64,000 bases of DNA, from NCBI GenBank assembly GCA_035582835.1, contig JAYKAV010002553.1, forward strand, positions 95,895 to 159,894. Direction: 5' to 3'. The notes under the pieces are model-generated. The model was not told the origin of the DNA and did no database searches. It was given only the letters and a program-made list of their open reading frames with translations. The stretch comes from Phoebastria nigripes (lineage: Eukaryota > Chordata > Aves > Procellariiformes > Diomedeidae). A program made the position numbers and the translations under genes. Every line of letters begins with the position of its first letter. The first letter of the stretch is position 1. Positions 23,991 to 33,645 of the stretch are shown in pieces.

Positions 23991-26670
23991 AGCCAAATTG
24001 CTAATAAAAACATAGCTTCTGTGTTAAAGGTCTACAATCATCTCCTTAATTATTTTGGATGTCAAGTACATTTAATTAAACTCATGCTTAGAGCCAGAAA
24101 TGCACATGGAGAGGGGAGGGAGTGGGAGAAGCTGCAAAATTACTTGGCTTCTCCAAGAAGCCATTACTCGGCTTAAGAGACCTGAGAGATGATAGGATTT
24201 AATCAAGTCCTAATTGTCTTGAATTTGAGGGTTATAAAGGATGGTGAAGGCCTCCGTATAGATTGGAAAATGAAGTCAAATNTTTTATCCATCTATCATT
24301 AAGAGAGAAGAGACTGGAGTTGATTGCTAGGAATTATGTAAGTGCTGGCAGTCAATATTGCTTTCACTCCAAACTTATATTGATGGCTTGACTTCTGGGA
24401 TGTAGGGGTCATTGCAATTGGGTTTTTTGGCTAAGCAAAAGCAAAATCATATAATGATCAGCATGTGGATGAAAAATGGAGCAAAAGATGGCCACCATGA
24501 GAAGACAAAAAGGGAAAGAGAGTGCGGCAGATGGAAACCAGTAAGGAGACAGTGAGATGAAATAATAGAAAGATGAAATACACCCCCAGCGAGCTAGATT
24601 TCCTCTGAAATGCCAGCATCTTTATGAGACTTCAGTGTACAAAAAAAGAAGCTGAATTCAGCCAGGGAGCTGTCAGCAAAGGTTTTTCTTAAAACACAAG
24701 ACTTTTTAAATCTAGAGTAAGAATCAGATTAACATACTGCTTGTTGCTACATAAGAAATATCAACAGTTTCGTTGGCAGAATACAGGACAGAGGGATGCA
24801 CCAAGGTTTTTTTTCCCTATTGAATTAATTTCTGACTGAGAAAAGCCAGTGTTCTGGGCTGTCTTAACCCTTCTTAATTTTGATAATTGCTCACTCTGAT
24901 TGTAAGATTTCTAAGTCTAATACATAACATACAACGTATAATTCCCTCTTTCCCTCTCTCCTTTTTTAATAGAAATAAACCTTAGAGGGAAACCTGATGT
25001 TTCTTACCCTAACTGCACACTGCATCTCCATGCACCTCCCCAGGAAGCAGAGGTCATGGCAAATCCTGCCCCTGCCATCACCTTGGAGATGTCCTCTGGA
25101 CCACACTGTGAGTGGCCAGAGCTCTCAGACAGTGCCTGCCTGCTTCTGCTCCTTATTTTTTTTCCCCTGCCTGGAACAAGCTTGTACCCCTAGAATATAT
25201 GCCAGTAATTGCCACTAAAAGTGAGCTCTNCTACCTCATTTAAAAAACCATGTCTACCTAGTTTGTTAATACAAACTAGTTAGTTAAGAAGTACTTTTCA
25301 AACTGAATGTTGCCCTAAATCCACGGGTGTTGCCAGTTCACTGACAAGAATGAAGACAGGTGAGTTTATTCCACCTCAATGTCCAGATCATGGAAGAGCT
25401 GATACTGTCCCCAGCTGTCTTTTGTGGCATACTTCATTTGTAAATTCTCCATGACGCCAGTTTGCATGTTTACAGCCCCTAGCACCAAGGATTCCTCTTG
25501 GCTGTTTAATAGGAATCCTCTGGAAGCTGATCTGATAAGAAATAAAGGGGGAACCAATGTTTTCTGAATCCCAAAATTGTGATGGTTGCAAATGCCCAGA
25601 TAGTGTGGCCTTTTTAGTTGATAAAAATTGTGGAGGAGGATTTTGTTCTTTTCTCCTCTTTAGATGAATGTTGGTGGATTTTTAGAATGATGGGGAATGA
25701 ATTTAAACATGAAAAGATGGAGCCAGGTTGAGTATCTCAGCCAGACTTATCAGCCTGGGAGTCCTAGAGCATCTAGAAATGCAAAAGTTGAAGCATCTGG
25801 AAAGGCAAAGTTGAAGCCTTTTAAACACCAACCATGGTATCCCCCTTAAGAAATATGGGGAAAATTCTCTAGCTAACCTGGACCCCTACTTCATATAACT
25901 GTACCATGAACAGGGTAAAGTCTGTATTCCCACACTGTTCCTGCGTAGGATAAATCTAATATTTGCATAATGAGTGCCCTGACTTTTTTAAGCTAAACAT
26001 TTGAGGTGATCAGGCCTCAGAAAGACGAGAGGAGAGTTAGCTAGAGACTTAGACTTGGCACCTTTCATTGCAGAGTTTTAAATCATAGACTCTACTTTGC
26101 ATGTAGGGCAGTGAAGTCCCCATAGAGGCCAAAAGACTTTCTTAGGATTTTTGTGCTAGGTTTAGCAATTAGAATATAGAGGGAGGTGCAGAGGGAGGAG
26201 GGGGGAGAGACTTTTTCTTAACGAGTGTTAAAAGACTGCCTTCCCCATCTTCCTCTCTTGAACACAGCCATTTGCCTTAATGCTTGTTTAACTGATGCCA
26301 TTACAGAATAGTAATAGCCGTCTCACTGAAGCCCAACAAATCCCTAACCCATCTGTTTGCACAGAATAAATCCTGTGCTCCAACTGGCAGGACTGAGCGA
26401 GCAGTGCAGTGCTGTCTGCAGCAGCATCACAAATGTGAAGCGTTAAATGTGACCTCTAGCCCAGGGCTGACCTATAGCAGAGAGAACTGGAAATGCTAAG
26501 ATGTATCAGCAGATGGTTAGTTAGCAACTTTAAAGTAATTTATGTTTACATTTTCCACTTTACCAGTGAATATTCCCTTTCACAAGTGGTCTTAGTTCCT
26601 TTCTTTGTTAGTGTATGCNCCTGTGATTTTAGCCAAAGTGACTTGACTCCTCTCTGTTTTCAAACTATCC
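23991..26670. other. Noncoding stretch, no gene seen
   Basis: No exon was supported. A two-copy tandem repeat at 25769-25815 is listed separately. A purine-rich, G-rich patch (GAGGGAGGTGCAGAGGGAGG followed by a G run) lies at about 26178-26212. Confidence 0.5.
25769..25815. repeat. Two-copy tandem repeat, ~24 bp unit
   Basis: Unit 1 (25769-25792) begins GCATCTAGAAATGCAAAAGT. Unit 2 (25793-25815) begins GCATCTGGAAAGGCAAAGTT. They differ at two substitutions and one A deletion, consistent with a fairly recent local duplication. Confidence 0.85.
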
Positions 26671-26736
26671 AAATCAAAGGCACCTCTAGCTCAGTATCCT
26701 GTTTCTGTCAATGGTCAAAAGTCGAATCTGAAAGAA
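26671..26736 (+). repeat. Remnant of a sauropsid interspersed repeat (second copy)
   Basis: ATCAAAGGCACCTCTAGCTC, then AGTATCCTGTTTCTGTCAAT and GGTCAAAAGTCGAATCTGAA, follows a recalled repeat: 'aaaggtccatctagcccagtatcctgtcttctgacagtggccaatgccagatgcttcagag'. It overlaps in content with the copy at 12.56 kb but retains the middle block that copy lacks. The strand is plus. Family class was not resolved. Confidence 0.5.
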
Positions 26737-27907
26737 GATTTACTGTGGTCATGTTTAGTTGTTGTGACATAACTTCTTACTTTCATGTTATCCTCAGTTG
26801 AGCATCATCAAACAAACACTTGCCCTTATTTTAGTACAGTTAAATTTTTAAAAGTGTAAGCAACCTCCATGAAACTACTACATTTTATGAGACCCTAGGG
26901 GTAAGTTAAGGTACCCGCAGTCAGCTGATGGGTGGTAACTTCTTGTGCTGTCATAAAATTAACGTCAGGGCTGCAGCTAGATACCACTTTAAATACTGAC
27001 ACTCAAAACAAGAGCTGGAATACAATATTATGGAATAAAAATCTTCCCCCAATCTATTCACTTTTTATTACAACAGCTGCAATAGCACAGCTGGGATCAG
27101 AATAGCAGCCAGATGAAGATGAAAAATGTTTTACTCAAAAAGTCCCATTACATGCAGTTGTCAGGAAGGGGTGACTGCATTCGTGGATCCTCTCCTACTA
27201 CAGAAAGGTTTTCTTAATCTACCACCCTAAGGAGTGCCAAACCATCTGAAATTCATGTTCTGTTTTAGGGGAGACCCTGAGTTCAGGATGGTTCAGATCC
27301 AAAATTTTGCTTTGGTGCAAGGCAGAGACACTTTATTCAGAAGGAATTTTCATTTCAGGACCTGACCATCGTGAAGCTTTGAAACGATTAGAAATCCTGG
27401 CTTTGTTTTCTATCCTCGGTTTTATTTATATTGCTAGTTACTGCTTTGGTAGCTATTTTTTTCATTTCTGTGCACAATAAAATCCTCACAGGTGAACAGA
27501 AACCCCCTTGCTAATGCCAAATATTCTTCTGCATGATAGACTTTGGACAGAGATTTCAGTCTGAATGAAAACTTATAGGGAGCTGATTGTAAGTTTGTGC
27601 GCCAACAGTTTTCTAAACCTGGGAGTCAAATACAGACCTCCCACTGCCTTGATTTCTGCCTAGTGCCTTTCAGAATATGCTGCAGTTTCTTTAAATATGT
27701 TTGCCAACACACATTCATCTAGAAAACTTGGCTTGCTGAGGCAACTTGTAACAATTCATAACAATTAAATGGCCATGGGGTGAGTGAGAAAGATCAAGCT
27801 GCCTTTAAACTGCATTGATAGAGATGAGAAATGATATTGTCAAGCAGGGATGTCCTTTCTTGTTTTCAGGAATTGTCTGCTACAGGGTTTGNTGCTGCAG
27901 ACCTATT
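26737..27907. other. Noncoding stretch, no gene seen
   Basis: No gene or clear repeat was recognised. Confidence 0.5.
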
Positions 27908-27972
27908 GGGCCAGATTCTGATTTTTCTTTGAATGGGAAAGGAAAAACGTCAGTGTGAGAGAGATTAGAAGC
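27908..27972. repeat. Palindromic MITE-like element, both ends visible
   Basis: The left end reads GGGCCAGATTCTGATTTTTC. The right end, GTGTGAGAGAGATTAGAAGC, is an imperfect inverted version of it (TTCTGAT against TTCTAAT). Both ends agree with the recalled 'gggccagattctgatctcacttacac' termini of a palindromic amniote repeat. The centre is short and diverged. Length is about 65 bp. No coding potential is expected; such elements are non-autonomous. Confidence 0.5.
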
Positions 27973-28216
27973 TACAGTGATGTGTGTAGTTTATTTGGAA
28001 GTATTTATTCCTTTATTTCCTCCACTGTAGGTAACAAGGTAATTTAGCCTGCAACTTTTTAATAGGCTTTAGGAAAAGTCATTTGCAGACGACACCAAGC
28101 TGGCCGGCAGTGTCGATCTGCTCGAGGGTAGGAAGGCTCTGCAGAGGGACCTGGACAGGCTGGATCGATGGGCTGAGGCCAACTGCAGGAGGTTCAACAA
28201 GGCCAAGTGCCGGGTC

Positions 28217-28860
28217 NNNNNNNNNNNNNNNNNNNNNNNNNNNNNNNNNNNNNNNNNNNNNNNNNNNNNNNNNNNNNNNNNNNNNNNNNNNNNNNNNNNN
28301 NNNNNNNNNNNNNNNNNNNNNNNNNNNNNNNNNNNNNNNNNNNNNNNNNNNNNNNNNNNNNNNNNNNNNNNNNNNNNNNNNNNNNNNNNNNNNNNNNNNN
28401 NNNNNNNNNNNNNNNNNNNNNNNNNNNNNNNNNNNNNNNNNNNNNNNNNNNNNNNNNNNNNNNNNNNNNNNNNNNNNNNNNNNNNNNNNNNNNNNNNNNN
28501 NNNNNNNNNNNNNNNNNNNNNNNNNNNNNNNNNNNNNNNNNNNNNNNNNNNNNNNNNNNNNNNNNNNNNNNNNNNNNNNNNNNNNNNNNNNNNNNNNNNN
28601 NNNNNNNNNNNNNNNNNNNNNNNNNNNNNNNNNNNNNNNNNNNNNNNNNNNNNNNNNNNNNNNNNNNNNNNNNNNNNNNNNNNNNNNNNNNNNNNNNNNN
28701 NNNNNNNNNNNNNNNNNNNNNNNNNNNNNNNNNNNNNNNNNNNNNNNNNNNNNNNNNNNNNNNNNNNNNNNNNNNNNNNNNNNNNNNNNNNNNNNNNNNN
28801 NNNNNNNNNNNNNNNNNNNNNNNNNNNNNNNNNNNNNNNNNNNNNNNNNNNNNNNNNNNN
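28217..28860. other. Assembly gap (644 N) inside the CR1 copy
   Basis: A continuous N run. It begins after the codons for KAKCRV and ends at the codons just before the RT stop. In the related minus-strand copy the same interval (32676-33330) is 655 bp, close to the gap length. The missing sequence is therefore most simply the CR1 interior. Confidence 0.95.
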
Positions 28861-28940
28861 GGGACATGGTTTAGTGGGCATGGTGGTGTTGGGTTGACGG
28901 TTGGACTTGATGATCTTAGAGGTCTTTTCCAACCTTAATG

Positions 28941-28972
28941 ATTCTATGATTCTATGATTCTATGATTCTATG
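28941..28972 (+). repeat. CR1 3' octamer tail, (ATTCTATG)x4
   Basis: Four perfect tandem octamers close the CR1 copy. CR1 elements end in this short microsatellite instead of poly-A. Confidence 0.95.
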
Positions 28973-31900
28973 AACTGGACACTGAAACCCAACTGAATAT
29001 CAGGGGAGCTGGGTTTCTAAGCGCCTTGTAGTTTGCCTAGGCCAGAGCCAGCAGAATTGCTGCTTTGGATTAAGCGACAGCAGCACACTAGCTGAGGCAA
29101 AAGAGGGCTCTACATAGGCCATCCCAATGTTGAAATACGTAGTTTAATGGCAGTTCAAATATCCCCTCTGCTGAATCAGGGCCTGCAGTAAGATTCCTCT
29201 TAAACATTTGTGTATTTTAAAAAAATAAAGGACTACTATAGTTAATGCATGTAAAACAGGCATTTCAATTTTATTTGGGAAACTCTTTGTTGATTCTGGT
29301 TATTATGATTGTAGCATTTTCTAGGCACTTAGTTGTGATTTAAAGGCTCCTAACACTGCAAAAGTTGCTGTATTCCCGCTGTCAATTGATCTACTGGTTA
29401 ACTACCCTCACTCTAAAAATCAGTCTAAACTTGTGTTAGCTGGATCTACCAGCTGGATCTCATCCTGCTTTTCTGGAATGGGTGATTCTGATCTAGTTCC
29501 TTCAAATACTAGAAACCCTCCTGCATGTGTGTGTGAAAGAGTATATGTCATATAACAGTTATGCTGCTCATAAGGTTAAGGGCTTAGCTGTAGCCAGGCT
29601 GATGCTGTATGAGGTGAGTGCCAACTCAGACCTCCTATTATAAATACTAACCCTACCAAAAACTGATTTCATTTTGTTTAGCAAGGAAACAAAATCCCCA
29701 GTACAGTCTACTGTCCAGTGCAGCTCTAGGACATTCAGACTAGAACTCAACTTTTACGAAGTTATTTTTGCTGCACTTTGCATTTTCATAGCAAAAATCA
29801 AAGCAAATGTATAAAACATTATTGGTATTATGATGCTTGTCTTCAAGAGATCATTCTCTCTAAGATTTGTCCTCACAGTGCATGTTGGTCTGTGTGTGCA
29901 AAGCTCCCCTTCCTAACTGATGCACTTAAAGTTCTACAGAACCAAAGGAGATCTTTTTTAGTTAATGCAGAATGTTCTGCTGGCTTTAGTTTACAGCAAG
30001 AATTTAGGGTGGGGCAGGCACTTATTTCAAAGTTTTATTCAGATAAAAGAAAAAAATGTCACTTGGCCAGGATTTTCAGTTGCTGGACAGTGCAGTAGTA
30101 GAGAAGCAGGTGTCTTAATATCCACAGGTCCCAGAAACAGGGACACCTTCACTGTGCTGATGCTGTACCAAGTTTCCTAAGTAGTATTTTGCAAGTGCTA
30201 GTCCAGCAGAAGAGTAGGATTTTATTGTTTGTTGCACACAGTTATAAGTGCAATGGATGTACTTTTACACCTAAGCTCTTTCCTGAAGAACTGCTCTGAG
30301 AAAAAAAAACAACTGCCAAGAAAGCCATTACTGTAATGTATTAAATTTACTTTTCTGAGTCAACTGATGAAGTTGTAGAGATTCCCATGCCTTTACCAGC
30401 AAAAGGTCTGAAAGATAGCTAAATCTGGCAAATCAAAGCACTGAGAGAGCTCACTTGTTTCAAGGAATCAAAGCTTCTGACAAAGACATAAGATGTAGTG
30501 TTCAGTTCTGGCAGATATCTGGGGCATTCCCCTCATTGTTCAGTCTTGACAGATATATGAGGTATTCTGCTCCAACTTTGTAAAAAAAAAAAAATTAAAA
30601 AACCAGTATGGGCTCTTCCCAGTTTCTGAAATTATCTTTTATTTAAGCACATGTTTTCCATGCTAGGCTCAGACACCTCCTAGCTTTCACAGGAGCTTCA
30701 CAGCTCTGGACAGGAGCCTGCTGTGCTGGCCTTTCCATGAATTTTCTGGCTTAATGCAGGGAGATGTGAAAATCTCACTGGAATTGCCAGACAAGACTTC
30801 AGTCCTGGGAAGTTTTAAGGGATATTCTTAAACATGAACCCAAGTTGATTTCAATGAAAATATTGAGGTTTATTCAACTTAAATTTGAACATGTAAAACT
30901 GTGGCATGGTGTTCAGGAAAGCAAATTTCAGAGCTGTTACAGTTTTAATATTTTAATATACCTACCTTTATTCTGAGCTCGAAATACAGCAGGGTCTCCT
31001 CTGGCAGATGGATCCATGCACCTACGGAGCTCTGTAAAAGTTCAGCTGCTGACTTGAATTTCACAGCTTTCCTCTACATTTAAAAGAAGATGCCAAAATT
31101 CAGATTCATCCTTCAAGCCAAATTCCTGCCTGAGATGGCAAACTGAATGTGTAGGTCTAGATCTGCACTTCATGACCCCATCGTCTATATCTATTTCCTA
31201 CTTTAAAACAAGAACTTTACCATGTCACAACCTACGTTGATAGAAGACGATGAGTGGTTTTGTAGTTAATTACCTGTCAACTCTTTTAAAAGGGAAACAG
31301 AGGATCCATNTTTAAAATATGTTAAATGATTCAGTTACCTCTGTTAATTGGGTGACTCAACTGGAAAATCTTTCACCCTAAAGTGCAGATTCCCTTTTAA
31401 ACCAAGCCACCTGCACCATTCATTTTGTTGACAAGAGGAAAGGGCTCATCTCTCATGATGACTTGCTGCTGTGGTAGCCATTTTCAGCAGGACACTCCCA
31501 TTTTTCTTGAGACGTTTCTCTTCTATCTTTAGCAGCACAGCCAAGGCCCAGGACCATTTACCTTGTCGAGCTGCTTCCCTCCTTGGTAGGAGAACATCAA
31601 TAATCCACCAACCCTGGAATTATTTATCTCCAAACTTGCTGAGCCCTTGGTTACTAAATGGAGAGTTATGAAAAATGTCTACCTGCTGACACCATGTAAT
31701 TCGCCATGCTGTTCATGTCAGACACTTTCCATGAGAGGGAGGGAGAGGCTGCTTCTAGGGTATATACCAAAGCAATGATAGAAGAGGAAACACTGGGACG
31801 CTGTGCAACACGTTGTAGTTATCAGGACTACTGTAGCTATTCCTATTAGAATATATTCCCTGCTGCAGAATGACACAAGCCTATGTAGGCAAAAAAACCC

Positions 31901-32570
31901 ATATCATGATAATGGGGGACTGAACTTGTGACTTTGAGATAAGACACACAGGCTTACATGAGTTGAGGTAGTATATGAGTGTTCACAAGCTGTTCCTGTT
32001 TATGGCTGTTCATAGCTCATTTTTAAGTCACTAGAAAGGGAAAGAGAGGTGGAGTATGTTGGTGTGGATCACGCATAAGTTTGTCCCATCTACCTATCGT
32101 TTCTTTTCACTTCCAGTCTCCATCCTGTGACTGAATTCAACCTCCCCTTTGCCTCTGGACCATCTTTGATACATTCTCTGTGCTTGAAACCATCCTCTAG
32201 GACCACTCAGACCCTTTNCCTACCTGTAGCCCAGTCTCTGATGTAGTGCATTTGCTTTTCAGTTCTGCAAGAGATTCAGGTTGAAATCTACACAGAATGG
32301 CTCAGGATTAGTGGCTGCAATTCCAGCTGTTCCCCCACCCCCTTCATGGTCCTGGAACTGGAAGAACTTTTTGACTTGATGCACATCAGGATTAGGTTAG
32401 TCCAGGGTAGGTTCAGAGTACTGAAGTCAACTGGGTCTGTGTGGGAATCCTTTAATATTGCTCTGTCAATGAAAGAATATTTAACTGTCAAGACAGATTC
32501 TTAACTAGATGGGTAAATAAAATGCTGGGGGATCTGCATTGCAAAATGAATTGTTAAGACTTTTAGAAAG
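28973..32570. other. Noncoding spacer between two inverted CR1 copies
   Basis: About 3.6 kb with no gene seen. It contains the ~38-bp imperfect tandem repeat at 30499-30574 and an A-rich tract near 30581-30600. Short frames at 29.8-30.2 kb have no recognisable product. Confidence 0.55.
30499..30574. repeat. Imperfect tandem duplication, ~38 bp unit
   Basis: Both units start with TGTTCAGT and share CAGATAT followed by TG, GG and ATTC at the same spacing. By eye about 28 of 38 positions agree. This is an old local duplication. Confidence 0.7.
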
Positions 32571-33645
32571 TCATAGAATCATAGAATCATAGAATCATTA
32601 AGGTTGGAAAAGACCTCTAAGATCATCAAGTCCAACCGTCAACCCAACACCACCATGCCCACTAAAACATGTCCCTAAGCGCCACATCTACACGTCTTTT
32701 AAATACTTCCAGGGATGGTGACTCCACCACTTCCCTGGGCAGCCTGTTCCAATGNTTNACCACTCTTTCAGNAAAGAAATTTTTCCTNATGTCCAATCTA
32801 AACNTCCCCTGNNNCAACTTNAGGCCATTTCCTCTCGTCCTATCGCNAGTTGCTTGGCAGAAGAGACCAACACCCACCTCGCTGCAACCTCCTTTCAGGT
32901 AGTTGTAGAGTGCAATAAGGTCTCCCCTGAGCCTCCTCTTCTTCAAACTAAACAGTCCCAGTTCCCTCAGCCGCTCCTCATAAGACTTGCTCTCCAGACC
33001 CTTCACCAGCTTTGTTGCCCTCCTCTGGATACGCTCCAGCACCTCAATGTCCTTCTTGTAGTGAGGGACCCAAAACTGAACACAGTATTCGAGGTGGGGC
33101 CTCACCAGTGCCGAGTACAGGGGGACAATCACTTCCCTACTCCTGCTGGCCACACTATTTCTGATACAGGCCAGGATGCCGTCGGCCTTCTTGGCCACCT
33201 GGGCACACTGCTGGCTCATATTCAGCCNGCTGTCAACCAGCACCCCCAGGTCCTTTTCCAACAGGCAGCTTTCCAGCCACTCTTCCCCAAGCCTGTAGCG
33301 TTGCATGGGGTTGTTGTGGCCAAAGTGCAGGACCCGGCACTTGGCCTTGTTGAACCTCATACAGTTGGCCTCAGCCCATCGATCCAGCCTGTCCAGGTCC
33401 CTCTGCAGAGCCTTCCTACCCTCGAGCAGATCGACACTGCCGCCCAGCTTGGTGTCGTCTGCAAACTTACTGAGGGAGCACTCAATCCCCTCGTCCAGAT
33501 CATTGATAAAGANATTGAACAAGACCGGCCCCAAAACAGAGCCCTGGGGGANACCACTCATGACCGGCNGCCAAGTGGACTTCGCTCCATTCACCACAAC
33601 TCTCTGGGCCTGGCCGCCCAGCCAGTTTTTTACCCAGTCAAAGCT
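32571..33645 (-). mobile_element. CR1 LINE, 3' third, minus strand
   Basis: Read on the minus strand, the element runs from about 33645 down to 32571. It comprises the C-terminal part of the reverse-transcriptase ORF, the short 3' UTR (complement of CTCTAAGATCATCAAGTCCA) and three terminal octamers (CATAGAAT on the plus strand, 32572-32595). The plus-strand 5' boundary near 33640 is approximate. It holds 14 ambiguous bases in roughly 0.8 kb, far denser than the rest of the window. That suggests a young repeat whose reads were mixed with those of other copies. It is inverted relative to the copy at 28.1-29.0 kb and of the same subfamily. Confidence 0.96.
32662..33640 (-). pseudogene. CR1 ORF2 remnant: reverse transcriptase, C-terminal part
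   Basis: This is the only recognisable coding sequence in the window. Counting from the codon at 33597, it shows the RT palm motif PQGSVLGP (residues 17-24) and the catalytic FADD box (45-48, at 33454-33465), the CR1 form of YxDD. Next come a Leu/Arg-rich stretch and the RT-thumb-like segment containing [14 protein letters not shown]. It ends at the native stop after ALRDMF (TAG at 32662-32664). In the intact element this enzyme copies CR1 RNA into the genome by target-primed reverse transcription. The endonuclease domain and the N-terminal RT motifs are missing through 5' truncation, and there is no proper start (the codon at 33597 is GTG). It is non-functional. No in-frame stop occurs across more than 300 codons, although X residues at ambiguous bases leave this slightly uncertain. 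It is not a host gene. Confidence 0.93.

Larger units (their letters stand above)
28080..28972 (+). mobile_element. CR1 LINE, 5'-truncated, interior unresolved
   Basis: Before the N run, 28082-28216 reads in frame as the CR1 reverse-transcriptase palm segment. It starts at FADDTKL (ttt-gca-gac-gac), continues with an [12 protein letters not shown] stretch, and runs to KAKCRV just before the gap. After the gap, 28861 onward gives the ORF's last codons and stop (GGGACATGGTTTAG). The 3' UTR follows, with GGACTTGATGATCTTAGAGG, and then four ATTCTATG octamers (28941-28972), the diagnostic CR1 tail. The strand is plus. The 5' end falls inside the RT domain, which is normal truncation. It belongs to the same subfamily as the minus-strand copy at 32.57-33.64 kb. 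Confidence 0.95.

Noticed and set aside
23844..24176. 110-codon frame with a Lys/Tyr/Cys-rich repetitive peptide
   Set aside because: It is produced by the hexamer microsatellite, whose six-base period keeps one frame open.
28069..28938. Four long open frames across the N run
   Set aside because: They are open only because N codons were read through. The real content is one CR1 reverse-transcriptase fragment on the plus strand.
30480..30600. Imperfect repeats considered as a CRISPR-like array
   Set aside because: Only two diverged tandem units without spacers, in vertebrate DNA.
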